This document shows positions 20,193-28,813 of a stretch of 64,000 nt of DNA, one piece after another. Positions within the stretch are counted from its first letter, which is position 1. Each line of letters opens with the position of its first letter. Location of the stretch: contig NZ_CP019799.1 of assembly GCF_002007605.1 (NCBI RefSeq), positions 806,001 through 870,000 on the forward strand. Reading direction: 5' to 3'. The position numbers were made by a program, and so were the translations under genes. The stretch comes from Cellvibrio sp. PSBB023 (GTDB lineage: Bacteria; Pseudomonadota; Gammaproteobacteria; Pseudomonadales; Cellvibrionaceae). The notes under the pieces were generated by a model. That model had not been told where the DNA came from. It was given only the letters and a program-made list of their open reading frames with translations, and made no database searches.

Positions 20193-20873
20193 TTAATGAG
20201 CGGGCTGCGCCTCGCGCTTGAGTGCTTCCTCAAGTTCTTGTTGGTCAGCGTTGGGCAGGCTTTGTTTGATGGCGTCATTGAGTGTGTTGTCGACTTTGGA
20301 TTTCTGTTCTTCTTTAACCTTATTCAAGGTGGAGTCGAGTTTGTTATCCAAGGCTTCGCCCATCGCCGCCGCAGGATTGCTCAGTGCTTGTTGCACTGAT
20401 TGTGCTTTCTCATAGGCATTTTTTAATTCTGTGGGGAATACCGGGGTAATGGCTTCGGCGGCACCGGCAATTTGCTCGGAGAAAATCTCGGGTTTGCCGT
20501 CTTTAATCAGCATGACGGCCATTTGGTTGGTTTGCGAGTTCCAGACCAAACCGGCTTTGTCGGTGACGGCTTGTACCTGGGCGGGCGCGTAGCGCGAGGC
20601 AACATAAAACAGCGCGCCTTCCTGTTGGATCTCTTGCGCGGTGCGCAGCAGTTTCATGGTGGGCTCGTATTTATCGCCAAGAATAGCGGTCATGCGGTCT
20701 TTAATAATGGGTGCTTCAAAAAAGTTCACTTCATTTGGGTCAAAACCAACCAATGGTTTGAGGAAGGTCCACATGAGTTTGCTTTGTAGTTGATTGCCAA
20801 TAAGCAATGAGGACACGCAGGCTGATAAGCACAGGCTAATGAGTACGGCAGCAATAATCTTGTATAAACGCAT
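20193..20873 (-). CDS. Hypothetical lipoprotein
   Basis: 226 residues with a signal peptide and lipobox LSAC (Cys19), so it should be lipid-anchored in the envelope. The mature part has a mixed fold of about 140 residues and a C-terminal low-complexity helical segment (about 150-226) rich in Lys, Glu, Gln and Asn, with repeated NTLN/STLNKV units that may form a coiled coil. I do not recognise the family. It lies alone between the DoxX gene and the divergent DUF2788 gene. Confidence 0.7.
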   Translation of the reverse strand: MRLYKIIAAVLISLCLSACVSSLLIGNQLQSKLMWTFLKPLVGFDPNEVNFFEAPIIKDRMTAILGDKYEPTMKLLRTAQEIQQEGALFYVASRYAPAQVQAVTDKAGLVWNSQTNQMAVMLIKDGKPEIFSEQIAGAAEAITPVFPTELKNAYEKAQSVQQALSNPAAAMGEALDNKLDSTLNKVKEEQKSKVDNTLNDAIKQSLPNADQQELEEALKREAQPAH

Positions 20874-21075
20874 AACATTCCTGAATGGGACAGTTTAACG
20901 GGATGGATAAATGGGCCGTTATTGTGCGCCTATCACTATTTACGGGCAAGTCGAGGGTTTTATCGGTGGTGGATAAGCGGCATCCCGGCGGAATAGCGCT
21001 AAACTTGGCACAGGCTTTTCGCTACAATGGCGCCCCTTGCGACCTTCTGTGTATCTATTCTGGGCTTAATTAACT

Positions 21076-21273
21076 ATGACTCTTGCGCAACTTGAAACCT
21101 GGGGGATGTACCTCTGTGGCGGCGGGCTAATTGTATTCATGTTCTTTATTGTGTGGGACCTGGCCAAAAAATCGAAAGCGGGCAAGTTTGGCACTTTCGT
21201 TCTATTCGGCGTCCTGGGGTTTGCGATCATGGTATTCGTGATCAAAGAGGTTTTTGTACACATTCTTGGTTGA
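21076..21273 (+). CDS. DUF2788 family small membrane protein
   Basis: 65 residues with two membrane helices separated by the conserved basic loop WDLAKKSKAGKFGTF. It matches my recall of the DUF2788 family of gammaproteobacteria, function unknown. The upstream gap (20874-21075) probably holds divergent promoters; a TACAAT at 21023-21028 could be its -10 but no good -35 was found. Confidence 0.75.
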   Translation: MTLAQLETWGMYLCGGGLIVFMFFIVWDLAKKSKAGKFGTFVLFGVLGFAIMVFVIKEVFVHILG

Positions 21274-21385
21274 GGCCGACATAGGTTAAAACCCTGATTG
21301 GCTCTCCATTTACGCTCGTGCCAGTGGATACCTTATGTTTCATTTTTTTGTTCCAGCAACCAAGGTGCAAAAGGATCGTGCAATC

Positions 21386-23524
21386 ATGCGCGAGACCGAT
21401 GCGCGTGTCGCCAAATACAGTCGCCGTGGGCTTGTGCTCAATTTTATTGTGTTTGTGCTCTGTCTTGCCTTCGGCAACTTCCAGGAAAAAGAGCACAATC
21501 TGGCGATAGTGTTGGTGACTGGCCTGCTGCTGGTAACACTGGTGCGCAGTTATTATCTGTTCCGCTTTGATAGTCTCTATGCCCGCGCGCCTGCGCGGTG
21601 GCGCAACCAATATTTCTTTGCATCCTGCCTTGGCGCTGCCTGGTGGAGTTTTATCCTTGTCACCCTGACCTGGGTGCAAGGTATGCGCGGTGAAACGCTG
21701 GTGATGTGGCTGTACTCCGTTGTTTTTTACTCCAGTGTTTCCAACGTGTTTGCTCCCTACACGCGCTTTCTCAGTATTTACCTTGCCATAGGCCAGGTTC
21801 CGGCGGCGATTACGGCAATTATGCTGGGTACCGCGCAAGGTGCGCTTTATGGCTGCATTATGCTGACTTTCTACATAATGTTGGCGCACCAGGGCAAGGT
21901 GACATCACTGGCTTACTGGGAGCGGCTTGAAGCACATTTTTCTCTGCGCGAGCGGGCGCAAGGCTTGGAAAATGAGAAGCGAACATCCCAGGCGCAAATC
22001 GAATTAAAAAATGAATTTCTGGTGAATCTGGGGCAAGAAATTCGCTCCTCTATCAGCGATGTGATGAGCACCTTATCGCTTATTGATGACAGTCAGCTTT
22101 CAGAGCGCCATCGCGAATTATTGGCCATGGCCAACAAAGCCACAGGGCGACAAATTGATTTGGTGAATAACGTGGTGGACTTCTCCAAGATCACCACCAA
22201 AACCCTGGTGTTGGATGAAGTTGAGTTTGACTTGCGCCGGGTGCTGGAAAAATTTGTGCAGGATTTTGCACTGGATGCCCATCAGCAAGGTGTGGAACTC
22301 TATTACAGCTTTGACCCGACTATGCCACTGCGTGTGCGTGGTGATGCGGCGCGCTTGAATCAGATTCTGGCCACGCTGCTCAATCACACCTTAAAGGCGA
22401 GCCGTATAGAGCATGTTTTTATTGAAGCGCGCTTTCATCAGGATCAGGATGATTTGGGTGAGTTGCAGGTGGTGATTAGCGATAGCGAAAAAAGTATTCA
22501 TCCCGAGGCGGATGGTGAATCGCGCGAAAGTAATTATCAAGGCATAGGCTTGTCGATTTGTAAGGGACTGGCTGAGTGCATGGGCGGCAGCATTCACTTG
22601 CGTGAAAATAAAAATCGCGGCAATCGCATTTTTATCAATGTTGCGCTGCAGGTGGTATCCCATGAAGATCGCCGTTTTGGTGCCGAGCAAAAATTGCGTG
22701 GCAAACGTGCGCTGCTGGTTGACCTGCCGGATAACAATGGCAATGCACTGGCCGATGAAGTTAATGCCTGGGGCATGAGTACAGTGATTGTCGCCGGACA
22801 AGAGCAGACCATCACAAAGTTACGCGAGCAAGCGGTTGCCGGTTCGCCATTTGATTTAGTGCTTATTTTCACCAAACTGAACAATATGAATGGCTTGGCG
22901 ATTTCCCGTGAAATTACCCAGCACCCGGATATTGCACCAGTGAAGCAAATTATTGCCATGAGTATTTTGCAGAGCGATAGCCCGGAAATGAAATCTCATT
23001 TGCGTGCGAATCCGCAGGTGAGTGTCATAGAAAAACCAATCATGCGCCGTCGCTTGCATGACGTAGCGGTACAAAAATTATTAAATACCAGTGCGGACGA
23101 CGAGCGCAAAGTGATCGCAACCGAAAGCATAGGTATAGCAATAGTGCCCAGAGTATTATTGGTTGAAGATCACCGCGTGGATCAAATGGTGATTAGTGCC
23201 ATGCTTAAAAAGTTGGGTTGCTATGTACAGGTCGCCCACAATGGACTGGAAGCGGTTGAGATAGTCACTAAAGAACGCTTCGATTTGGTGTTGATGGATT
23301 ACGACATGAAGGAGCAGGACAGCATTGTGGCCGCGCAGAAAATTCGCGATCACGAGCGCAGCACGCATAGCAAATATCACTTGCCGATTGTGGCGGTGAC
23401 CTCCACCCAAACAGAAGCCGATCAGGATGTGTATTTGTCGGCAGGTATGGATGACCACATTACCAAGCCGATCCGTTACGACGACCTTGAAGGGCGTTTG
23501 CAGCGCTGGCTGGAAAAAGCCTGA
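21386..23524 (+). CDS. Degenerate hybrid histidine kinase with intact C-terminal receiver domain
   Basis: 712-residue membrane protein: about six N-terminal helices (1-175), a coiled linker, a histidine-kinase core (about 205-430) and two receiver domains (about 450-570 and 590-712). The H-box reads NLGQEIRSS, with Gln217 where the phospho-accepting His belongs. The N-box Asn is replaced (LLNHTLKAS) and the G1 box lacks its D-x-G, while the G2-like YQGIGLSICKGLAECMGG remains. Receiver 1 has Phe495 at the phosphorylation site; receiver 2 keeps Asp638 and a Lys in ITKPI. It is probably not an autokinase but a scaffold or phospho-acceptor for another kinase. ATG 21386 has AAGGA ten bases upstream; ATG 21335 is an alternative. 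Confidence 0.85.
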   Translation: MRETDARVAKYSRRGLVLNFIVFVLCLAFGNFQEKEHNLAIVLVTGLLLVTLVRSYYLFRFDSLYARAPARWRNQYFFASCLGAAWWSFILVTLTWVQGMRGETLVMWLYSVVFYSSVSNVFAPYTRFLSIYLAIGQVPAAITAIMLGTAQGALYGCIMLTFYIMLAHQGKVTSLAYWERLEAHFSLRERAQGLENEKRTSQAQIELKNEFLVNLGQEIRSSISDVMSTLSLIDDSQLSERHRELLAMANKATGRQIDLVNNVVDFSKITTKTLVLDEVEFDLRRVLEKFVQDFALDAHQQGVELYYSFDPTMPLRVRGDAARLNQILATLLNHTLKASRIEHVFIEARFHQDQDDLGELQVVISDSEKSIHPEADGESRESNYQGIGLSICKGLAECMGGSIHLRENKNRGNRIFINVALQVVSHEDRRFGAEQKLRGKRALLVDLPDNNGNALADEVNAWGMSTVIVAGQEQTITKLREQAVAGSPFDLVLIFTKLNNMNGLAISREITQHPDIAPVKQIIAMSILQSDSPEMKSHLRANPQVSVIEKPIMRRRLHDVAVQKLLNTSADDERKVIATESIGIAIVPRVLLVEDHRVDQMVISAMLKKLGCYVQVAHNGLEAVEIVTKERFDLVLMDYDMKEQDSIVAAQKIRDHERSTHSKYHLPIVAVTSTQTEADQDVYLSAGMDDHITKPIRYDDLEGRLQRWLEKA

Positions 23525-23569
23525 CCCTGTTAAGAAGCGTTTATCCGCGTAAACACCACCACAATAGCT

Positions 23570-23602
23570 AAAAGTCACTGTTACAATAAGGTGGCTTTTT
23601 TT
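23570..23602 (+). terminator. Rho-independent terminator after the kinase-like gene
   Basis: A 9-bp stem with one G-U pair, AAAAGTCAC / GTGGCTTTT, and a 12-base loop runs directly into a T-run of seven. It separates the kinase-like gene from the ThuA-PQQ lipoprotein gene. Confidence 0.75.
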
Positions 23603-23674
23603 ATTGCTATTGCTACACCGCAACCCTCCACGAATCGCCCAATAAAAACGTCTTTCTATAACAAAGGCATACCT

Positions 23675-26600
23675 ATGATTAGCTTGTTTCCATCTATGAA
23701 AAATAGACTTTCGTTAATGGCCCTAAGTCTGGCCGCACTTCTTTTGTTACCGGCTTGTAGTGACCCTTCTTCTGCAGATAAACACAGCACTCATGCGCCT
23801 GCTGATGTGATCAGTTTGAAAGGTGCACAGTTGTTGGTATTCAGCAAAACCAGTGGTTGGCGCCACGACTCTATTCCGGCAGGTGTTGCTGCGATAGAAA
23901 AATTGGCCAGCGAGCAGGGCTTCAAGGTAGTTGCCACAGAGGATGCAAGCCTGTTTAGCGATGCTGAACTGGCAACATTCAATGCAGTGGTATTTTTAAA
24001 TACCACCAGCGATGTTCTCAATGAGCAGCAAGAATTGGCCATGGAGCGTTATATCCAGGCTGGCGGTGGTTACGTGGGCATTCATGCCGCCGCCGATACA
24101 GAAACAGAAGGCGATTGGTTTTGGTATCGCAATCTGGTGGGTGCGGTTTTTAAAAATCATCCCAACGAACCGAGCAATGTGCAAAACGCGCGGGTGGATG
24201 TAACCAATAAAAACCACGCCTCCACCCGTGACTTACCCGATCATTTCGAGTTGGCAGATGAGTGGTACAACTATCGCGATATGTACGAATTTATTAACGT
24301 GCTTGCCAAGGTAGACGAGTCTACCTATCAAGGTGGCGAGCATGGTCATGACCATCCTATTTCCTGGTACCACGATTACGATGGTGGCCGCGCGTTTTAC
24401 ACCGGCCTTGGCCATAGCGCAGAAACCTTTGCGGATGCCAATTTCTTGCAGCATTTATTGGGGGGAATTCGCTACGCGGTTGGTTTGAACTACCGTGCTG
24501 ATGCCGCGCCGCAATTGGATTACAGCAAGTCGCGCCCCGAAAATAATCGCTTTGTAAAGAAAACCTTGATTGAAAATTTAAACGAGCCAGTCAAGTTTGA
24601 TTTCTTCCCCAATGGCGATGCGCTGATCGCTTTACGCCCCGGTGCGTTTACCCGTGTCGACTATAAAACCGGTGCAGCACACGACGCCGGTACTATTGCG
24701 GTGGAGTACAACAAAATTCAGGAGTGGGGTTTGGTCGGTGTTGCGATTGACCCGGATTTTGCGCGCAATAATTGGGTTTACGCCGCCTTTAACGTGAAGG
24801 ATGAGCAGGATAATTTTTACCAGAAGTTATCGCGCTTTGAGTGGCGCAACAATCAGGTAGATGCCAGCACTGAAAAAGAAATTCTGCGTTACGGTATTGA
24901 TAATAATTGCTGTCACACCGGCGGTGATTTGCAGTTTGGCAATAATGGCGAATTATTTTTCTCCACGGGCGACAATACCAATCCACACGATCAGGACGGT
25001 TATGCCCCACTGGATTTTCGTCCAGACATGAAAAAGAACGATGGCTTGCGTGCGCCGGGTAATACCCAGGATCTACGCGGTAAAGTATTGCGCATCAAAC
25101 CAAATGCCGATGGCACTTACGATATTCCCGCTGGAAATTTATTTACTGATGCAGCGCAAGGCCGCCCTGAAATTTACGTGATGGGCGCGCGCAACCCCTA
25201 CAGTATTACTTTTGATAAAAAAACCAATACTCTGTTTTATGGCGATATAGGCCCGGATGCTAATGTTGACTCCGATGAAAAAGGCCCTCGTGGTTACGAT
25301 GAAGTTAACCGTGTAACCGCTGCCGGCAATTTCGGATGGCCTTTGGTGATTGGCCAAAATCGCCCTTACAAAACCTATGATTACCTGACGCAGACCGGTG
25401 GAGAAACGGTTGATGTAAATGCGCCGTTGAATATTTCGCCGCTGAATACCGGCGCAAAACAATTGCCGCCTGCGCAACCTGCGTTTATTGCTTACCCCTA
25501 TGCCGTGTCTGAGCAATTCCCGGAATTAGGTGCTGGCGGGCGCTCTGCCTTGGTGGCTGATGTATATCGTGCGGATGCTTACCCGGAATCGGTCAATCGG
25601 TATCCGGCGTATTACAACAACAAATTATTCATCACCGATTTTATGCGCGCCTGGGTGAAAGCCGTGACTTTTGATGAGCATGGGCGCATTCAAAAAATTG
25701 AGCCCTTTGCACCGCAAATCAGTTATTCATTGCCTATTGATGCACGCTTTTCTCCCGACGGCACACTCTATGTGTTGGAGTACGGCATGTCCTGGTTTAC
25801 CGGTAACCCGGATGCACGCCTGGCGCGTATTGAGTATGTTGGTGCCGGTAATCGTCCACCGGTTGCTACTATCAGTCTGAATAAAACACAGGCCGGTTTA
25901 CCCGCATTAATTAAAGCATCGGCTGCTGAGTCTGTTGATTTGGATGGCGATGCCATTCGTTACCAGTGGACGCTGAGCTGCACTAATAATACCTGTGCCA
26001 GTAAAGCCTTGGGCGATACACGCGACGTGGAATTGCCTTTTGCCGACGCGGGTCATTTTATGCTGAGCTTGCAAGTGACAGATATTCACGGCGCAACTGC
26101 TACCACTAGTCAGCCATTGGAAATTGGCAACGAGCCGGCCACTATTGAATTGGTATCGTCACAAAATAAATCCTTCTTCTGGGCAGACACCAAGAGTTTT
26201 GCCTATGAATTACACATTAAGGATTTGGAAGACGGCGAGATCAAGAGCATCACCGACAATAATCCTCACGTGCAATTGACCTACACCGCCGCTCAGAAAG
26301 CAGCAGGGCAGGGGCATCAACTGGCCAGCATTAGCGATCAGGCAAAAAATTTACTCGATGCGAACAATTGTTTGAGTTGCCATAAGCTGGATGAAAAAGT
26401 AGTTGGTCCGGCACTGCGTGATGTCGCCAAAAAATACAAAGATGATCCAAAAGCCATGGAGTATCTGGTGCATAAAATTGGTAATGGTGGCAGTGGTGTT
26501 TGGGGTGAAATGAATATGCCTGCATTCTCCGGTTTGGGCGAGGCAGATTTGAAAGTCCTGGCAACCTATGTGTTGTCGCTTGATAAACAAGAAGCGGCTG

Positions 26601-27187
26601 CTGCCTCATTACCCTTAAAGGGCACCTTGTCACTTAACGACCATCAGGCCACCAAACAGCGCTTGGCCGAGAATGAGCCTTTTGCAGCACAGGGCGAAGC
26701 CTATTCGTTACGCGCGAGTTATAGCGATAAACCGGTTAATGGTGTTGCCTCTATCGCTGTGACAAAAACCTTTTCACTAGTTCCGCACCGGGTGGATCTG
26801 GATGCTGTATTTGATGAAAGCACCGCGAGTAAAGACGTTAAGCGCAATACTTTCCGTGGTGTCAAAGCAATTCAAATGCCTGCGACTGCTGATTGGTCCG
26901 GTTTTGCCTTGGGTACTTTTGATTTAACCGGCATCAAGTCGCTGCAAGTGGGTGCTTTTTTCTTTAAAGAAGCGGCTGCATGGCAATTTGAATTGCGTCG
27001 TAATAACGCTGAGGGCGAGGTTATTGCTGCTGGTGTTTTGTCCTCGACGGCAGAATTGAGAACCTATCAGCGCAGTAGCATTGCAGTAACGCCCACTGCA
27101 GGATTTACTGAGTTGTACTTGCAAATCAAAGCGGAAAATAAAACCTCTGGTGAAGTGGCGCTGCAGGATATTAGCTTTGAGAAATAA
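23675..27187 (+). CDS. ThuA / PQQ-dependent sugar dehydrogenase / cytochrome c multidomain lipoprotein
   Basis: 1170-residue exported lipoprotein (lipobox LPAC). Order: ThuA-like glutamine-amidotransferase-fold domain (about 49-275), six-bladed beta-propeller of the soluble PQQ glucose/sorbosone dehydrogenase type (about 290-729; GVAIDPDFARNNWVYAAF, YDEVNRV), a PKD-like domain (about 730-825), a cytochrome c domain with C899-x-x-C902-H903 and a later NMPAF for the axial Met, and a C-terminal beta-rich domain like a carbohydrate-binding module (about 1030-1170). It would oxidise a sugar in the periplasm or at the cell surface and pass electrons to its own haem. The substrate is unknown. ATG 23675 is preferred because AAAGG precedes it and it opens a proper signal peptide. 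Confidence 0.88.
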   Translation: MISLFPSMKNRLSLMALSLAALLLLPACSDPSSADKHSTHAPADVISLKGAQLLVFSKTSGWRHDSIPAGVAAIEKLASEQGFKVVATEDASLFSDAELATFNAVVFLNTTSDVLNEQQELAMERYIQAGGGYVGIHAAADTETEGDWFWYRNLVGAVFKNHPNEPSNVQNARVDVTNKNHASTRDLPDHFELADEWYNYRDMYEFINVLAKVDESTYQGGEHGHDHPISWYHDYDGGRAFYTGLGHSAETFADANFLQHLLGGIRYAVGLNYRADAAPQLDYSKSRPENNRFVKKTLIENLNEPVKFDFFPNGDALIALRPGAFTRVDYKTGAAHDAGTIAVEYNKIQEWGLVGVAIDPDFARNNWVYAAFNVKDEQDNFYQKLSRFEWRNNQVDASTEKEILRYGIDNNCCHTGGDLQFGNNGELFFSTGDNTNPHDQDGYAPLDFRPDMKKNDGLRAPGNTQDLRGKVLRIKPNADGTYDIPAGNLFTDAAQGRPEIYVMGARNPYSITFDKKTNTLFYGDIGPDANVDSDEKGPRGYDEVNRVTAAGNFGWPLVIGQNRPYKTYDYLTQTGGETVDVNAPLNISPLNTGAKQLPPAQPAFIAYPYAVSEQFPELGAGGRSALVADVYRADAYPESVNRYPAYYNNKLFITDFMRAWVKAVTFDEHGRIQKIEPFAPQISYSLPIDARFSPDGTLYVLEYGMSWFTGNPDARLARIEYVGAGNRPPVATISLNKTQAGLPALIKASAAESVDLDGDAIRYQWTLSCTNNTCASKALGDTRDVELPFADAGHFMLSLQVTDIHGATATTSQPLEIGNEPATIELVSSQNKSFFWADTKSFAYELHIKDLEDGEIKSITDNNPHVQLTYTAAQKAAGQGHQLASISDQAKNLLDANNCLSCHKLDEKVVGPALRDVAKKYKDDPKAMEYLVHKIGNGGSGVWGEMNMPAFSGLGEADLKVLATYVLSLDKQEAAAASLPLKGTLSLNDHQATKQRLAENEPFAAQGEAYSLRASYSDKPVNGVASIAVTKTFSLVPHRVDLDAVFDESTASKDVKRNTFRGVKAIQMPATADWSGFALGTFDLTGIKSLQVGAFFFKEAAAWQFELRRNNAEGEVIAAGVLSSTAELRTYQRSSIAVTPTAGFTELYLQIKAENKTSGEVALQDISFEK

Positions 27188-27212
27188 AAATAGTTAATTC
27201 AATTGTGGTACA

Positions 27213-27325
27213 GAGAAGGAGTTCGTAATTCCCTCTGAGACTGCCGGAGACAGGATGTCGACGACAAGCCCCCATGGATGGGTTCACGGCGTGTCTCAGA
27301 GGGAATTGCGGAGTCCTTCGTTCTC
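27213..27325. repeat. Long branched inverted repeat between convergent genes
   Basis: The arms AATTCCCTCTGAGAC (27227-27241) and GTCTCAGAGGGAATT (27293-27307) are perfect complements. The pairing goes on outward with mismatches to 27215/27319 and inward through GCCG/CGGC. The central part holds two small self-complementary units, GACAGGATGTC and CCCATGGATGGG. It lies between the PQQ lipoprotein gene (+) and fumC (-) and could act as a bidirectional terminator. Its look suggests one copy of a dispersed palindromic repeat family; there is no transposase. Confidence 0.8.
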
Positions 27326-27343
27326 GATTAGAGCGATATACTT

Positions 27344-28720
27344 TTACAACCCGCCACGTGTTAATTTTTCGGGGTTTAGCAATTGTGCTAATTGCTCCCG
27401 ACTTAATCCACTTTGCTCCTGCGCAACATCAATAATCGCGCGCCCTTCGGCATAAGCCTGTTTGGCGATGGCTGCCGCTTTTTCATAACCGATTAATGGA
27501 TTTAAGGCCGTAACCAGAATCGGGTTTTGTGCCAGCGCCTTTTCAATACTGGTGTGATTGACGGTGAAAGTCGCAATCGTTTTATCGGCCAATTCATTGC
27601 TGGCATTGCTCAGTAATTCAATTGACTGCAAGAGGTTGTAAGCAATCAAAGGCAACATCACATTCAATTGAAAATTGCCCGATTGCCCCGCCACGCCAAT
27701 ACTCACATCGTTTCCCATTACTTGCGCGCACACCATGCACACTGCTTCGGGAATGACCGGGTTTACTTTACCCGGCATAATCGATGAGCCGGGCTGCAAC
27801 GGTTTTAAACTAATCTCGGCAATACCGGCGAGCGGGCCTGAGTTCATCCAGCGTAAATCGTTGGCGATTTTCATCAGACTAACCGCGAGGGTTTTTAATT
27901 GACCAGAGAGGGCAACCGACGTGTCCTGCGCGCTCATCAAGGCAAAAAAATTATCGCTCGGCATAAAAATTAAACCCGTCGCTGCTGATAAATGCTCAGT
28001 CACTTTGCTGGCAAAGTCCGGGTGGGCATTAATGCCGGTGCCTACTGCTGTGCCGCCTTGAGCCAGGCGCAGGAGCTGGGGCAGCGCCATTTGCAAGCGC
28101 ACGTAATTACTTTCAATTTGACTGGCCCAGCCTTCCAGTTCCTGTCCAAAGGTCAGGGGCATGGCATCCATTAAGTGGGTGCGGCCGGTTTTCACCACAG
28201 TACGCAGTGCTTCCGCTTTCCCGAGCAGGCTGGTGTGTAGCTCTTCCAGCGCGGGAAATAGCTGTTGTGTCAGGGCGAGGGCGGCGCTGACGTGAATTGC
28301 ACTGGGAATAACATCGTTACTGCTCTGGCTCATGTTGACATGGTCATTGGCGTGGATCTTTTGCCCGGCCAGATCACTGGCAATATGGGCAATCACCTCG
28401 TTCACATTCATGTTGGTACTGGTGCCGGAGCCGGTTTGAAACACATCTACCGGGAACTGGTCTACGTAATGTCCCGCAAGGATGCTGTCACACGCTGCCG
28501 CAATCGCCCAGGCAAGGTCGCCATCCAACAGCCCCAGTTCCTGATTTGCCAGCGCCGCCGCCTTTTTAATCTGCACCACCGCGTGGATAAAACGCGGTGG
28601 CAGGGTGAGGCTGCTGAGGGCAAAATTGTCCAGCGCACGCTGGGTTTGGGCGCCGTACAGCGCGGTTTTAGGGACTTGAACCTCACCCATACTGTCGTGC
28701 TCGGTGCGGAACTCGCTCAT
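27344..28720 (-). CDS. fumC: Fumarate hydratase class II
   Basis: Iron-independent fumarase, fumarate to malate, homotetramer of the aspartase/fumarase superfamily. 458 residues. Visible motifs: GSGTSTNMNVNEV, TGRTHLMDA with the catalytic His, and the superfamily signature GSSIMPGKVNP. The ATG at 28720 has a strong AAGGAGG upstream; the longer open frame adds eight residues without support. Class II enzymes are often induced by iron limitation or superoxide, but no operator was identified. Confidence 0.97.
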   Translation of the reverse strand: MSEFRTEHDSMGEVQVPKTALYGAQTQRALDNFALSSLTLPPRFIHAVVQIKKAAALANQELGLLDGDLAWAIAAACDSILAGHYVDQFPVDVFQTGSGTSTNMNVNEVIAHIASDLAGQKIHANDHVNMSQSSNDVIPSAIHVSAALALTQQLFPALEELHTSLLGKAEALRTVVKTGRTHLMDAMPLTFGQELEGWASQIESNYVRLQMALPQLLRLAQGGTAVGTGINAHPDFASKVTEHLSAATGLIFMPSDNFFALMSAQDTSVALSGQLKTLAVSLMKIANDLRWMNSGPLAGIAEISLKPLQPGSSIMPGKVNPVIPEAVCMVCAQVMGNDVSIGVAGQSGNFQLNVMLPLIAYNLLQSIELLSNASNELADKTIATFTVNHTSIEKALAQNPILVTALNPLIGYEKAAAIAKQAYAEGRAIIDVAQEQSGLSREQLAQLLNPEKLTRGGL

Positions 28721-28813
28721 AGAAACCTCCTTCATTGGATTCATGACATAAATGAATCCTGATCCTGATCAGTTTTAGTTACAATCACTTTTTTAATTCA
28801 TTATTGAGTTCTT

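Noticed and set aside
21000..21028. TTGGCAC...TACAAT before the DUF2788 gene as a sigma-70 or sigma-54 promoter
   Set aside because: Spacing from TTGGCA to TACAAT is only 12 bases, and the GG/GC spacing does not fit sigma-54. Only a lone -10-like box remains.
27188..27343. Insertion sequence remnant
   Set aside because: There is an inverted repeat but no transposase piece or clear target duplication; a palindromic repeat is the simpler reading.
28757..28785. CTG...CAG palindrome near uvrB as a LexA box
   Set aside because: The spacing is CTG-N8-CAG, not the N10 of gammaproteobacterial LexA sites, and the core is GATCCTGATC rather than AT-rich. Kept as no evidence of SOS control.
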